Shown here: piece after piece, positions 21,846 through 32,359 of the stretch | How the letters are laid out: every line of letters starts with the position of its first letter | Numbering within the stretch: position 1 is the stretch's first letter | Assembly: GCF_037102585.1 (NCBI RefSeq) | Contig: NW_027043838.1 | Span: forward strand, 558,001-622,000 | DNA: 64,000 nucleotides | Direction of reading: 5' to 3' | Origin: Saccharomycopsis crataegensis | Lineage: Eukaryota; Ascomycota; Saccharomycetes; Ascoideales; Saccharomycopsidaceae | Program-made: the position numbers and the translations under genes | Notes under the pieces: model-generated | What the model was told of the DNA's origin: nothing | What the model saw: the letters and a program-made list of their open reading frames with translations, nothing else | The model's database searches: none

Positions 21846-24800
21846 TCAAAGATGCTCGGCACTGAAAATCCAGGTACCGGTAGAGTTATCGAAACTCTCA
21901 AAAGTAGTTCCTTCAATGTGGTGCAATTTTTTGATATGATGCTTGAAGGCAGAACTTTTTGGATCAGTAACTGATTTTCCCCTAACAGTTGGAAAGCACT
22001 TCTCCAAAGTAACTTTAACAGGCAAATTCAACCCTTCACCAATTGGTGGTCTGGCCTCCTCATTAGGATACAAATCACAAACCTTCGGTTCCAACGCTAC
22101 AATCTTCTCAGGGATATTGTACAAAGAGGAGAAAGAGGTTATATCAACTGGTTCCTTGAATTCAATTCTACCAGATCCTATTCTGCCAATAATAAAATTT
22201 TTAACCTTTCTTTGGGAAATTTGAGACATTGATTCAAGCACTTCGATTGATGGAGAAATCCAGTAATTCTTCTCATTAAGAATAGTAAAGCTAGAAACAT
22301 TTGGGATTTCAACGACCTTGGATGGTGCATTAATCCCTTCGGATTTCTCTGCCCCGGCAGGAGATTGGAAAGCAGGGCTTTCAGTAACCCCATTAATGAA
22401 GGAACCATCCTTTTTCAATTCCTCGCCACTCACATCGGTTTCCTCGTTATCTTCTTTACTCTTGGTATTGGCAGAACTTTCATGGGTATCGTTCTCCGAA
22501 GTAATGAATTTCGTGGATTCAGACTTTTCTTTCAAGTTATCATTAGCAAACCTTTTGATAACCAACTTCTTAAGATCGTTTGAAGTATTGAAGGTAGACA
22601 AGATATTTTGCTCGACATCGTAATTGAAAAATGATTTATTTTCCTTGGAATCGGAACCGATTAGTTTCAATGTTACATCCTTCTCCAAGGCAGCAGATTG
22701 ATCAGCATTTGGTGATACAACCATAGTGCTTGGTGATGATTTTGCGGAAGAGTTTTGTAAAACCTTATCCATGTTAAATAAATTTTTTAAAGGCTTCGAC
22801 TTGTATGCCGCTGTCAATGAAGTATCTTTCTTCTTGTTCTCACCAGTTAAAATAATTGGCGTTGCTGTTGGGTTCAACGTATTTTGGCCAACATTACCAT
22901 TGAGCAAACTTGTTGAAAACAATGGGTTGTAAGAGTAAGGGTTAGGATTTGCCAGAGTTGGTCCAGCTTGTTGGTTATTGTTATTATTGCCAAACAATCC
23001 TCCACTGGTATTATTAGCATTATTGCCAAATAAGCCTCCACTAGTGTTATTAGTATTATTTCCGAATAACCCTCCACTGGTACTATTAGTATTGGTTCCA
23101 ATACCACCTGTAGTTTTATTGCCAAAAAGACCACCAGCTGATGTGTTATTATTATTTCCAAATAACCCTCCGCTAGAAGAAGTATTATTATTGTTGTTAT
23201 TACCAAACAAACCACCCGAAGTATTATTGTTACTATTGTTTCCAAACAAACCGCCGGAAGAACCACTATTGTTGTTGTTGTTGTTCAAAAGACCGCCGCC
23301 AGTAGTAGCAGGTTTGTTTCCAAAGAGACCACCCGTGGAATTGTTATTAGTATTGTTGGCTCCGAATAATCCGCCGGCCGAGTTGTTATTGTTGTTATTA
23401 CTATTACTATTTCCAAAGAGTCCGCCTCCAGTAGTACTAGCCTTATTACCGAACAAACCACCAGATGAGTTGCTATTGTTACCAAAAAGACCACCAGAGG
23501 CATTGTTGGTAGAACTGTTGGTGTTGTTGTTGTTGCCAAAGAGACCCCCTGAATTGTTGTTGTTATTGTTGTTGTTATTGTTTCCAAAGAGACCCCCGGA
23601 GGTGTTAGTATTGTTGTTACCAAAGAGTCCTCCGGAATTATTGTTATTAGTATTGTTGTTGTTGTTGTTGTTACCAAAAAGGCCTCCGGAGTTGGCATTA
23701 CTATTATTGTTGCTGTTACCGAAAAGACCGCCAGAGGTATTCGGTTTGTTTCCAAATAAACCACCTGAGTTACTAACATTGTTGTTGTTGCCAAACATAC
23801 CAGTGGCGTTATTGTTATTATTATTATTTCCAAATAAACCACCAGAGTTGGAATTATTGTTATTATTTCCAAAACTTGAGTTGTTATTGCCAAACGTACC
23901 TCCTGAGTTACTAGTTTTGTTGCCAAACAACCCACCTGAGCTGTTAGTGGTGTTAGTATTTCCAAACATACCACCGCCATTATTGTTGTTGTTGTTATTG
24001 CTATTACCAAACAAACCACCACCGCTGTTGTTATTATTGTTACTATTTCCAAACATACCACCAGCATTGTTATTGTTATTACCAAATAATCCGCCAGTGT
24101 TGTTATTATTACTATTACCAAATAATCCACCAGAGTTATTATTATTCAGACTAAATGGAGCGTTGTTGCTGTTGTTGTTGTTGCTGCTGCCAAACATACC
24201 TCCAGAATTGTTGCTATTATTAGATCCAAATGGAGAGTTGTTACTGTTGTTGCTTCCGAACATTGGATTACTGTTATTGTTAGTGTTAGTGTTATTGCTG
24301 CTACCAAATAATCCACCAGAATTATTGTTACTCCCAAAGGCATTGTTTGAATTATTACCTCCAAATGGCGAGTTGTTATTATTCGAGCCAAACAAACCAC
24401 CAGATGAATTATTGTTAGCGTTATTGCTTGAACCAAATAAGCCACCAGCAGCCGGTTTGTTTCCAAACAAGCCGCCAGCTGAATTATTGTTGTTGTTCGC
24501 TCCAAATCCACTATTATTTCCAAAAGAATTATTATTTGATCCAAAGCCAGTATTATTTGATCCAAATGCACCAGTAGTGCTCGTATTACCAAAAGAGTTA
24601 TTGGCTGAACCGACCTTTCTATTGTTCAAATAATCTTGATATCTCAACTCATCTGTATTGAAAGCCCTATATTCTGGCATGGCGACAATATTTTCGAAAT
24701 AAATGTTTGAACCATTGCTGTCCTTCTCAAAGGTTTCTGCGTATGGTTTGACTGAGGTACCTTGGTTGGAATTATTAGAATTCCCTGCGTTACCGAATCC

Positions 24801-25172
24801 ACCGAACCCAGTGCTTGTGTTAGTGCTTGTGTTACCAGCACCGAACAAGCCTCCTCCAGAACTGTTGTTATTTGAGCCAAATGGGGAGCTGTTGCTGTTA
24901 TTATTATTGCTACCAAAAAGGCCACCAGGGCTGTTTGCTGAAGAGTTGTTGGAAGCGCCAAATAGAGGTTTGTTAGCGCCAAATCCACCTCCAAAAGTAT
25001 TTGCTGCTCCAGTGGTACTGCCACTATTGTTATTATTATTATTATTATTATTGCTTGAGCCAAAGAGACCGTTTGAATTGCCTGAAGAACCAAATGGAGA
25101 CGAACTGGCATTGGCGTTAGAGGAAAATCCTCCAAACCCACCCATGCCACCGGTATTATTAGACCCAAACAT
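21846..25172 (-). CDS. NUP116: GLFG nucleoporin of the Nup98 class
   Basis: A 1108-residue nucleoporin lining the central channel of the nuclear pore. The first 750 residues are an FG domain with about 30 GLFG units separated by unusually long Asn runs. A GLEBS motif, the Gle2 binding site, sits near residues 140-190 (core IVAMPEYRAF followed by DELRYQDYLNNRK). Among the S. cerevisiae paralogs that motif marks Nup116 rather than Nup100 or Nup145. The last 140 residues are the Nup98 autoproteolytic-type domain (NYWISPSIEVL through GTWIFSAEHL), which anchors the protein to Nup82-type partners. It ends at the place where Nup145 would be cut, so there is no Nup96-like half. The ATG at 25172 gives the usual MFG start. 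An ATG at 25265 would add 31 residues without FG character. Confidence 0.93.
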   Translation of the reverse strand: MFGSNNTGGMGGFGGFSSNANASSSPFGSSGNSNGLFGSSNNNNNNNNNSGSTTGAANTFGGGFGANKPLFGASNNSSANSPGGLFGSNNNNSNSSPFGSNNNSSGGGLFGAGNTSTNTSTGFGGFGNAGNSNNSNQGTSVKPYAETFEKDSNGSNIYFENIVAMPEYRAFNTDELRYQDYLNNRKVGSANNSFGNTSTTGAFGSNNTGFGSNNNSFGNNSGFGANNNNNSAGGLFGNKPAAGGLFGSSNNANNNSSGGLFGSNNNNSPFGGNNSNNAFGSNNNSGGLFGSSNNTNTNNNSNPMFGSNNSNNSPFGSNNSNNSGGMFGSSNNNNSNNAPFSLNNNNSGGLFGNSNNNNTGGLFGNNNNNAGGMFGNSNNNNNSGGGLFGNSNNNNNNNGGGMFGNTNTTNSSGGLFGNKTSNSGGTFGNNNSSFGNNNNNSNSGGLFGNNNNNNNATGMFGNNNNVSNSGGLFGNKPNTSGGLFGNSNNNSNANSGGLFGNNNNNNNTNNNNSGGLFGNNNTNTSGGLFGNNNNNNNNNNSGGLFGNNNNTNSSTNNASGGLFGNNSNSSGGLFGNKASTTGGGLFGNSNSNNNNNNSAGGLFGANNTNNNSTGGLFGNKPATTGGGLLNNNNNNSGSSGGLFGNNSNNNTSGGLFGNNNNNNTSSSGGLFGNNNNTSAGGLFGNKTTGGIGTNTNSTSGGLFGNNTNNTSGGLFGNNANNTSGGLFGNNNNNQQAGPTLANPNPYSYNPLFSTSLLNGNVGQNTLNPTATPIILTGENKKKDTSLTAAYKSKPLKNLFNMDKVLQNSSAKSSPSTMVVSPNADQSAALEKDVTLKLIGSDSKENKSFFNYDVEQNILSTFNTSNDLKKLVIKRFANDNLKEKSESTKFITSENDTHESSANTKSKEDNEETDVSGEELKKDGSFINGVTESPAFQSPAGAEKSEGINAPSKVVEIPNVSSFTILNEKNYWISPSIEVLESMSQISQRKVKNFIIGRIGSGRIEFKEPVDITSFSSLYNIPEKIVALEPKVCDLYPNEEARPPIGEGLNLPVKVTLEKCFPTVRGKSVTDPKSSAFKHHIKKLHHIEGTTFESFDNSTGTWIFSAEHL

Positions 25173-25487
25173 TTTTAAGGAAGTTTCTGGCCAATTGCCT
25201 TTACTGATAACAATATCACTGATTGGTTCTCTTTGTACCAATTTCCTAAGTACAAGGCAAGACATCTTGTTTTCTTTGGTTTTCGCCTGCAAAAAAATTC
25301 TCACCAATTTTTATTATAGAATGATTGACTAAGCAACAGGGGCTCATAATTATTATCACGTGATGTTGTCGCGTTATTTTTTATTTTATTTCTTTGGATG
25401 TAATTTTTCGCGTCAGCATTTCTACTCCTGATAGTTGTTTGACCCATCTTTCGACACTTTTGAGGAATCAAGAACGATAGATAAAAC
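25173..25487. promoter_or_regulatory. Divergent NUP116/POL12 promoter
   Basis: About 315 bases shared by two divergent genes. It contains a perfect ATCACGTGAT at 25355-25364 and TCGCGTCA at 25408-25415. The latter overlaps the CGCGT core of MCB elements, the G1/S box that controls POL12 in S. cerevisiae. Confidence 0.5.
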
Positions 25488-27575
25488 ATGACATTAGGCC
25501 GAGAAAAGGAACTAATCAACACTTTTGGCAAAGATGTATCAAAGCCCGAAGTTCTCAAGGCATGTTTGAAGCTCCTAGAAATGTTTGACATTAATGTCGA
25601 TGAACTTTACATGAATTGGGAAGCGTTTTCCTATTCTAAAAAGAAAGAGACTGAAAATAATGATTCTTCCACGGTAATAGAGCTAAACATTGATGCATTG
25701 TCTGATTTGCAAACTCATATCATGAAGAATTTGGAAAAGAAATCTAAAGCAGGCGCTGCTTTATCATCGGCCAAGAAGACAAGAAGATATACCTCTAGCC
25801 CAATGGGATCTATGTTTGATATACTACCTTCATCACCGATGTCTCTTTCTAAAAGAAAATTGCAATTAGATGGGTCTACAAACGAAAGAGTTAGAAAGAA
25901 TCCTAGACCTTCTTTGCTTTCGTCATCGCCGACCAAATTAGGCTATGATCCAGATATTTCGATGGAAATAGCGTCCCCTAAATTATTGGACATCAGCCAA
26001 ACTGCATTTGATATTAATGATGGTACATATACAGGTGATATTGCTGTCACTTTAAACCCACAAATCTCTGTAGATGAAGGTTTGGAATTAGGTCCTCTAG
26101 ATAACTCCAAAAAAAGTGATATTTTGCTTGCCTCAAATTTTGATGCAGAAAAATACAAATTTAGAATAATGAGACAGAAGCTATTAGAAGCTGCTGATGT
26201 CTTGGACGATCAAATCGACTCTTTTGCCGTGTATATTGCTGAGGCAAATCCACAACTCGGTCATATTGGGAACCCAAACTTGGTATCTCAAGAAGATATA
26301 ATTGCCGTTGGGAGAATTACTCCAGACTCGCCATTAACAACATTTGATGAATCTATAAATAAAGAATCATTGTGCCTCGAGCCTTCCAGAGCTTCAGGTA
26401 TTGGACAAAGGGTCAGATTAAATCTAGCTAATGTCGATAATTATTGCCTTTTTCCGGGTCAAATTGTTGCCTTGAAAGGAAGAAATGCCAATGGAAAATC
26501 ATTCACTGTCAATGAAATAATTTCAACACCTTTGCTTGGTGCGGCAACCTCCACTGCTGATGAATTACAACTGTACCGGGAGAGTTTACATGACCACAAA
26601 TTAAAAGTAGTTGTTACTGCTGGTCCTTACACTACTAATGATTCCTTAGATTTTTCTCATTTATCCAATTTAGTCGAACGCTTAAATGGCGAAATCAAGC
26701 CCCAATTTGTCATAATGTTTGGTCCATTCTTAGACTATAGCCATCCTAAGGTTGTTGATGGCTCCATTGAGGAAGCTATTGAAAATATGACAGGGTTTGT
26801 CAGCAAGCCGAAAACTTTGGATGAGGTTTTCAAAGCTGTTATTGTCCCAATTTTGAAAAAAATTCATCCTCAAATTCAAGTGATTCTTGTTCCTTCAACA
26901 AAAGATGCCTCTTCCAGACATCCCTCCTATCCCCAAGATTCTTTTGATCGTAGATTACTTGGATTGCCAAAGAATTTTAAATGTTTCCCAAATCCTGCGT
27001 CATTCCAAATCAATGAATGCTTATTTGGTACATCAAACAATGATATATACAAAGACTTAAAAGATGTGGTGGTCGGTGCTAAGGCTCTTGAAATGAATAG
27101 ATTTGATAGAATCACTAACTATATTCTTGAGCAGCGCCGATATTATCCTCTCTTCCCTGCTGGGATATCACATCAAAAAGTTAAACTTATCAGTCCTCCT
27201 CCGGAAAGTATTGATTATAAAATTTCAGAAACTGAACAGCAAATGAGTAATGGTAAAACTTTTGAGATTCAGCAAGTTGGAGGTGCAGATTTAGATATCC
27301 CATACTTAGGTCTTAGTGAGTTTAATGATGCCACTCCGGATTTGCTCATTTTACCATCTCAATTAAAGTATTTTGCAAGAGTGGTGAAAAATGTGATCGT
27401 TATAAATCCTGGAAATTTCATGAAGCCAAAAAGAAATGGAACTTTTGCTATCTTGAATATTGAGGCCCCAAGCATAGAAGGGCCAGGCGTGAATGTTACA
27501 AAGGTAAATGGTGAAGAAAATTTGTATTTGCATGATATATGGAAGCGCTGTAGAGTGGACATCGTTAATTCCTAA
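25488..27575 (+). CDS. POL12: DNA polymerase alpha B subunit
   Basis: A 695-residue B subunit of the DNA polymerase alpha-primase complex, needed to start Okazaki fragments and for telomere capping. The N-terminal 70 residues form the helical domain seen in Pol12/POLA2. A Ser/Pro-rich linker follows (SSPMGSMFDILPSSPMS, LLSSSPTKLGYD) with several SP/TP sites suited to CDK phosphorylation. Then comes the OB fold (LFPGQIVALKGRNANG) and the inactive phosphoesterase domain: VVTAGPYTTND, FGPFLDYSHP, VLVPSTKDA, RYYPLFPAG and VINPGNF. These match human POLA2 block by block. One CTG codon lies at 26571. Assignment is firm and the start agrees with the family N-terminus. Confidence 0.95.
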   Translation: MTLGREKELINTFGKDVSKPEVLKACLKLLEMFDINVDELYMNWEAFSYSKKKETENNDSSTVIELNIDALSDLQTHIMKNLEKKSKAGAALSSAKKTRRYTSSPMGSMFDILPSSPMSLSKRKLQLDGSTNERVRKNPRPSLLSSSPTKLGYDPDISMEIASPKLLDISQTAFDINDGTYTGDIAVTLNPQISVDEGLELGPLDNSKKSDILLASNFDAEKYKFRIMRQKLLEAADVLDDQIDSFAVYIAEANPQLGHIGNPNLVSQEDIIAVGRITPDSPLTTFDESINKESLCLEPSRASGIGQRVRLNLANVDNYCLFPGQIVALKGRNANGKSFTVNEIISTPLLGAATSTADELQLYRESLHDHKLKVVVTAGPYTTNDSLDFSHLSNLVERLNGEIKPQFVIMFGPFLDYSHPKVVDGSIEEAIENMTGFVSKPKTLDEVFKAVIVPILKKIHPQIQVILVPSTKDASSRHPSYPQDSFDRRLLGLPKNFKCFPNPASFQINECLFGTSNNDIYKDLKDVVVGAKALEMNRFDRITNYILEQRRYYPLFPAGISHQKVKLISPPPESIDYKISETEQQMSNGKTFEIQQVGGADLDIPYLGLSEFNDATPDLLILPSQLKYFARVVKNVIVINPGNFMKPKRNGTFAILNIEAPSIEGPGVNVTKVNGEENLYLHDIWKRCRVDIVNS

Positions 27576-27736
27576 TTTTATATTCTCTTTTTTGTCTTCT
27601 TTAAGCTCTGGGTTATTTATTTGTTGTTTTAAGAAAAAGAAAAAAATATACATTGATATCATTTGTGTTTCAATTCGAGGTAGAGACTTAAAATTCAAAT
27701 AGTACACAAAAAGTAAGAATACTCAAGAGCTACAGG

Positions 27737-30250
27737 TTATTTGGCCTTGAGTATTTCTGATAAACCATAGCAATCATCTTCGATGTCCAGAGGCGCAACC
27801 CAAAACATTATTTGGACTTGTTCAGGTATCAAGCCATTGTTGATTGCCAAGGATACCTTTTGTAACCATAACTCAGCTTTCCGATCAACAAATTGGGTAG
27901 CTTGGGAAGAACTGGATGTAATTATTCCGACATCCGATGCTGCGTGTTTAACTATTGTTTGGTCAAAACTCAATGGAGCATCGGAAGTGATGAAGGAGTT
28001 AGACTTATGTGGTAATGGGGCAGTACGTGGAGAGAGACCACTCGTTGGTATAAAGTTCACATTAGAACACTCAGTTGAAGCTTTTCTGAGCATTCTTGAT
28101 ACTGGAGGTGCCGGAGCAGTAGAAGACTTCTTAGTTCTCAAGCTATCGGTACTATGATTATTATTCAATCCTGGAGTAATATCAGAGTTGCCCGAGCTTA
28201 TGCTGAGCGATGAATTATTTTCAAAATATGTGGATTGTAAGTTTGAAGGCTTTTTGTGAGCCACTGGTGGCTTCTTCTTTGGTTTAGCAGTACCGGCACT
28301 TTCCGCGGTTGTACTGTTTGATTCACTTCCAGTACGCGGAGCTTTCAAGATAGCAGGCTTTCTTGGAACGGCTGGTGGTTTTTTCTTTTGTTCAACCTTA
28401 GGGATATTTGCATCATCATTAGAAATTGGACCGGATATCGCCCTTCTTGGAGGAAGCGGCGGTTTTTTCTTTGGAAAAACAATTGAAACGGCAGACCCCT
28501 CTGGCGTCATAGCCTTGGCAGCGGTTGCCTTGGCCTCAGCAGATATCAATGACGTTAGTTCCAAAGAATGCGCAGAATTGGAGGCGTTAGGCTGGTGAGA
28601 TAAAATATTCCAATCGTAGTCTGGCTGTTCCATTTCGTCCTCAGACGTTTCTGGCGAAGAACTATCATCAGCCAGGGTGCTATTATTTTGTATATTACTT
28701 CTTGGGGGTAGAGCTGGCCCAGGTCTGTCGCTGATATGTTTTTCATTCAAATTTGCAGCGAATTTCCTGTAGTCTTTTTTCAATTGTAGTTTTTCGTTTC
28801 TCAAGGACAACAATCTTCTCAATTCCCTAAGAACTTTAATATCGTTAAAATCGCTCAAAGATCCTGGAACAACTCTAAGGTACATTCTCAATACTTGTGA
28901 AGGAAACTTTCTCATAACATCCAAATAAGCATCGAAATCTTGCTCACCAGTGTCTCCAATTAATAAAAACTTTCTTCGTGGGAATTCCTCGAAAATTCTG
29001 TACAACGTATTTCTCTTTCTCTCGACAGCAGGCTCCATAAGAGATGATAAGATGTTACCGGTATATTGCTTTAAATGGATAGAGCCCGGTGGAAATTTCT
29101 GAATTTCAAAGAATTTTCTAATAGTTGGATACAATTGCCAAGGGCTATTCGAGACATAATGAAATAGGCAATGATGGTTTTCGAATAAGTTCCAGTAAAA
29201 CTTAGCCGTACCTTCGATTGCCAGATCTTTCAAGTCTTTTACAAACACATTGTTGAAAACCGTCCTTTTATCACTAGTGACCTCGGTATGCTTAATGGTA
29301 TCATCAATATCCGAGATTACGCTAATACCTTCTGGCTCGATGTAAAGCACTTCTTGGAATGAAAGAGTGGGTTCTGAGGAATAATTGCTCACCATTACTT
29401 GTACCAAGGATGGTTTGTAAGGAGTGCGTATTGTGAGTTCAAATTTCCCATTCAAATCTGTTTCTACCCTCTCAGTGATAAGATCTTCTGGAGAAAGCTT
29501 TTCTTCTGAACAAATAATTATCGTTAGCGGCACATTTGTCAATGATTTAGCAAAGAAATAGGCAATCCGTTGCCGTAGAACCTCCTCTGGTGTATTAAGA
29601 GACTTAGCATCATTGGAATCATAAAATATAGTCAGGCCACTTAGAGAATTATCACTTGCCGAAGACCTCAAAGACAATGTGTCGTCGTCTTTGTAAGCCA
29701 GTGATAAGCTGTTAGCATTACCAGGATGACCGGTTGTTTGCATAGCAAAATTGGAAGCCAAAAAATCGGCAGTTTTGCTGCTACCTGGCTTTATTAGCTG
29801 CTTAGCTAAAGAAAATACAATCCTGTTTTTTCTGTTCATCGTTCCTGGTGCTGTCAACCATCCACGAACCTCCACATAATAATTACCATCCTTATATAGG
29901 GTGTACGATGGATATATTGTAATCTCCGAATTCTCAGGTACTTCAAGCATTGTGTTGCCGTTTTCATCGTACGTGGTTTGTGGTTCTCTGGCCCCTGAGG
30001 TATCCTTCAGATCAATGAACTCTGATCTCATATTAGAAGAATTGTAGTCTGGATTGTCGGAAAATCTAGCTAGATTTTCCGACATGAGCGTAGAGCCCTT
30101 GGTACGTGCCTCATTTGCCAATTTTGAAAGCAATGGCTTCCCTTCACTTTTAAGGGAATTGAAAAATGACCCAATTTTCTTAAAACTGATATCTTCATCA
30201 TCTTCATGTGATGTATATGTTGATGTAGAATAAGAGTAGCCACTGGGCAT
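27737..30250 (-). CDS. APP1: Actin-patch phosphatidate phosphatase
   Basis: An 837-residue App1-type Mg2+-dependent phosphatidate phosphatase that turns PA into diacylglycerol at cortical actin patches. The catalytic DxDxT motif is intact (SDIDDTIKHTEV, near residue 310), followed by the family blocks HYVSNSPWQLYP, GSIHLKQYTGN and LIGDTGEQDFDAY. The C-terminal 300 residues are disordered and carry Pro-rich class I/II SH3 ligands (KKKPPLPPRR, KKKPPAVPRKP, KPKKKPPVAHKKP). This fits the known binding of App1 to SH3 proteins such as Rvs167 and Abp1. The protein is longer than S. cerevisiae App1 (587) mainly because of this tail. One in-frame CTG (minus strand) lies at 29222-29224 in a moderately conserved position. 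Confidence 0.94.
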   Translation of the reverse strand: MPSGYSYSTSTYTSHEDDEDISFKKIGSFFNSLKSEGKPLLSKLANEARTKGSTLMSENLARFSDNPDYNSSNMRSEFIDLKDTSGAREPQTTYDENGNTMLEVPENSEITIYPSYTLYKDGNYYVEVRGWLTAPGTMNRKNRIVFSLAKQLIKPGSSKTADFLASNFAMQTTGHPGNANSLSLAYKDDDTLSLRSSASDNSLSGLTIFYDSNDAKSLNTPEEVLRQRIAYFFAKSLTNVPLTIIICSEEKLSPEDLITERVETDLNGKFELTIRTPYKPSLVQVMVSNYSSEPTLSFQEVLYIEPEGISVISDIDDTIKHTEVTSDKRTVFNNVFVKDLKDLAIEGTAKFYWNLFENHHCLFHYVSNSPWQLYPTIRKFFEIQKFPPGSIHLKQYTGNILSSLMEPAVERKRNTLYRIFEEFPRRKFLLIGDTGEQDFDAYLDVMRKFPSQVLRMYLRVVPGSLSDFNDIKVLRELRRLLSLRNEKLQLKKDYRKFAANLNEKHISDRPGPALPPRSNIQNNSTLADDSSSPETSEDEMEQPDYDWNILSHQPNASNSAHSLELTSLISAEAKATAAKAMTPEGSAVSIVFPKKKPPLPPRRAISGPISNDDANIPKVEQKKKPPAVPRKPAILKAPRTGSESNSTTAESAGTAKPKKKPPVAHKKPSNLQSTYFENNSSLSISSGNSDITPGLNNNHSTDSLRTKKSSTAPAPPVSRMLRKASTECSNVNFIPTSGLSPRTAPLPHKSNSFITSDAPLSFDQTIVKHAASDVGIITSSSSQATQFVDRKAELWLQKVSLAINNGLIPEQVQIMFWVAPLDIEDDCYGLSEILKAK

Positions 30251-31072
30251 GTTAAAATATTGTTATAATGTTTTGGGTTTTGTTACTCTAATCCATTCAC
30301 CCTTTCTGCAAAATAGCACCTCCAAAATTTCTAGGAATATCGTCGTTTTATGAAATATATGTCAACACCACTGTTTGGCAAATTTATTCAGGGAAGTAAA
30401 GAGATGATGCTTTACGTTGTTTGCGCACGTGATTATGATCACGTGATACTGCTTAAAAATGTGTCTTTGGGCTGTCTGTCAATTGCCAGGAGGCAGAGTG
30501 GTTATTATATTGGCTGCACTTCCTCTCCCAAGTAATTTCAATCTCAGATGGAGTGTTCTCATTACTATCAGATTTTTAAAATAAGATATTTTACTGGCCC
30601 TAAAAAGATTTGCGGTGTAATTATAGCCTGACTTTCCTGCAGACCATATCATCTTCCAAAATAAATAAGTATATATATACCTTAATATAAAAATAAGAAC
30701 ATCTATTATGCTATATATATATATATATATGAGGAAAGTATGTTTTGTCTACGGCCGATTTAGAAATAGAAAGTGCTCTATCGATTTTGTTCGTGTCTAT
30801 CTCACGGATGGTTTCTATGAAGCAAGTATGCCAATTTCAAAAGTGCCAGTAGCAACCGTAGTTTGGGAATTGGGAGCCCTGTGTTGATGGTCGCCCAAAA
30901 ACGATGTTCCATGTCCCCGGACTAGAGTCATAAATTTATTATCTGTACGTTATTCCTTGGTTCCTCTGGTGATCCCATAAAATGCTGTCTGGAGAATTTG
31001 TTTTAGTTTGATTCTTGTTTCGTGTGTGCGCGCTTTTTTTAATATAAAAATCTATTTTATATAACCCTAGTG
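30251..31072. promoter_or_regulatory. Divergent APP1/PKP promoter with paired E-boxes
   Basis: About 820 bases between divergent genes. Two CACGTG hexamers at 30426-30431 and 30441-30446 are 15 bases apart centre to centre; the second is a full ATCACGTGAT. An alternating TA run of about 19 bases lies at 30712-30730. No gene seen. Confidence 0.5.
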
Positions 31073-32359
31073 ATGTTTATCAAGTCATCATTAATCATAA
31101 GGCGGGCTCCTCTACGGACTTTAACAAATAACCTTTCTCCTCGAAAAATCAATACTGCCGCAATTTTCCAAAGCCTTGATCCATCAACAGAATTGAAAAC
31201 AACATCACAATCAATCAGTTTTGAACAAGATTATCATATCAGATCAAGTCTAGAAAAAATCATTCATCGCTATGCAACAAAGCCATATCAGAAGATAACC
31301 CTCAACAAACTTGTGCAGTATGGTGGAACCAACCTCTCTGATGAAGAAATCATTTCTGCCGCCAATGAGACTCTATTGAACCTCAAAATCCTTAATGCGA
31401 AAAGACTCATCCATATCAGATCTTTGCCCTATATGGTGGTTCTAAACCCTCACATTTCTCTTTCATATTCTCTTTACCTAAGGTCAATGAGAGAAATATT
31501 GTCGACACCTCCTGTCCTTACCGTGGCTGATGCCCTAGAATTTGTCAAAGTCTGTGAAGATTTCCTTGATAAACATGCCGATGCCATTCCAAGATTATCT
31601 AAAGGTTTTACAGAAATCATTGGGAAGTATTATCCAAAGGCGGACTCTTTCAAATTTTTAGATATTCATTTACGTGAGCGTATCATTATGAAGCTCACAG
31701 CTCAGCATTTCATCTTTTTGATGAATCCTCCTACCGCAACCAACATTGGCGTATTAGATCTGAACTTGAATATCAACCAACTTGTCAAGCAACAAGCAGA
31801 TTTTGTTAATGAACTTTGCAATATGAAGTATATGAAGAACTGTCAACTAGAAATTGAAACCAACAATTATTACACAAGCAAGGACACAAATAACAATGAC
31901 TCATTAATCGTTGAACGCAATAAGGACATTTATTTCCCCTTTATTTACGAGAATTTAGAATATTGCATTCTTGAGCTTTTAAAGAATAGCTTTCGCGCCC
32001 ATATTGAAAATGACGTTCCTTACGAAAATAAAATTAAAGTGATAATCAACAAATACATAGATGAAGATGCCAATGTCCCAATTTTACAAATTAGAATTAG
32101 CGATCAAGGAGGTGGTATTGATCCGGAAACCCAACAGCAAATGTATGATTTCAGTTTCACTACAGTCAAGTCAGAAGATGATAGTGACGTTTATGATTCA
32201 CAAAACAATAGATCGGTTGCAGGCATGGGTTATGGGTTAGGGTTGTCAAAGACATATTGTCAAATATTTGATGGCTCATTACATGTAGAAAGTTACTACG
32301 GGTATGGTACAGACGTTTATATAAAACTTAAGGGACCAAGTTTATCATACGCCAATTGA
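31073..32359 (+). CDS. Mitochondrial pyruvate dehydrogenase kinase family protein
   Basis: A 428-residue mitochondrial protein kinase of the PDK/BCKDK family, the yeast Pkp1/Pkp2 type. It would phosphorylate the E1-alpha subunit of pyruvate dehydrogenase and switch the complex off. The N-terminus is a typical presequence (FIKSSLIIRRAPLRTLTNN). The four-helix regulatory domain spans about residues 50-235. The GHKL ATP-binding domain shows the N box ELLKNSFRAH (near 300), the G1 box DQGGGI (near 344) and the G2 box GMGYGLGLSKTY (near 384). Start is the ATG at 31073; an upstream GTG is ignored. A CTG at 31760 falls where relatives have Pro, Thr or Ser. PKP1 and PKP2 cannot be told apart by eye. 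Confidence 0.93.
   Translation: MFIKSSLIIRRAPLRTLTNNLSPRKINTAAIFQSLDPSTELKTTSQSISFEQDYHIRSSLEKIIHRYATKPYQKITLNKLVQYGGTNLSDEEIISAANETLLNLKILNAKRLIHIRSLPYMVVLNPHISLSYSLYLRSMREILSTPPVLTVADALEFVKVCEDFLDKHADAIPRLSKGFTEIIGKYYPKADSFKFLDIHLRERIIMKLTAQHFIFLMNPPTATNIGVLDLNLNINQLVKQQADFVNELCNMKYMKNCQLEIETNNYYTSKDTNNNDSLIVERNKDIYFPFIYENLEYCILELLKNSFRAHIENDVPYENKIKVIINKYIDEDANVPILQIRISDQGGGIDPETQQQMYDFSFTTVKSEDDSDVYDSQNNRSVAGMGYGLGLSKTYCQIFDGSLHVESYYGYGTDVYIKLKGPSLSYAN

Noticed and set aside
22978-24633. 551-codon open frame on the strand opposite the NUP116 gene, rich in Leu and Pro
   Set aside because: It is the mirror of the GLFG/Asn triplet repeats (AAC/AAT read backwards give Leu-rich frames); no domain, no ATG context, and the sense strand is clearly coding.
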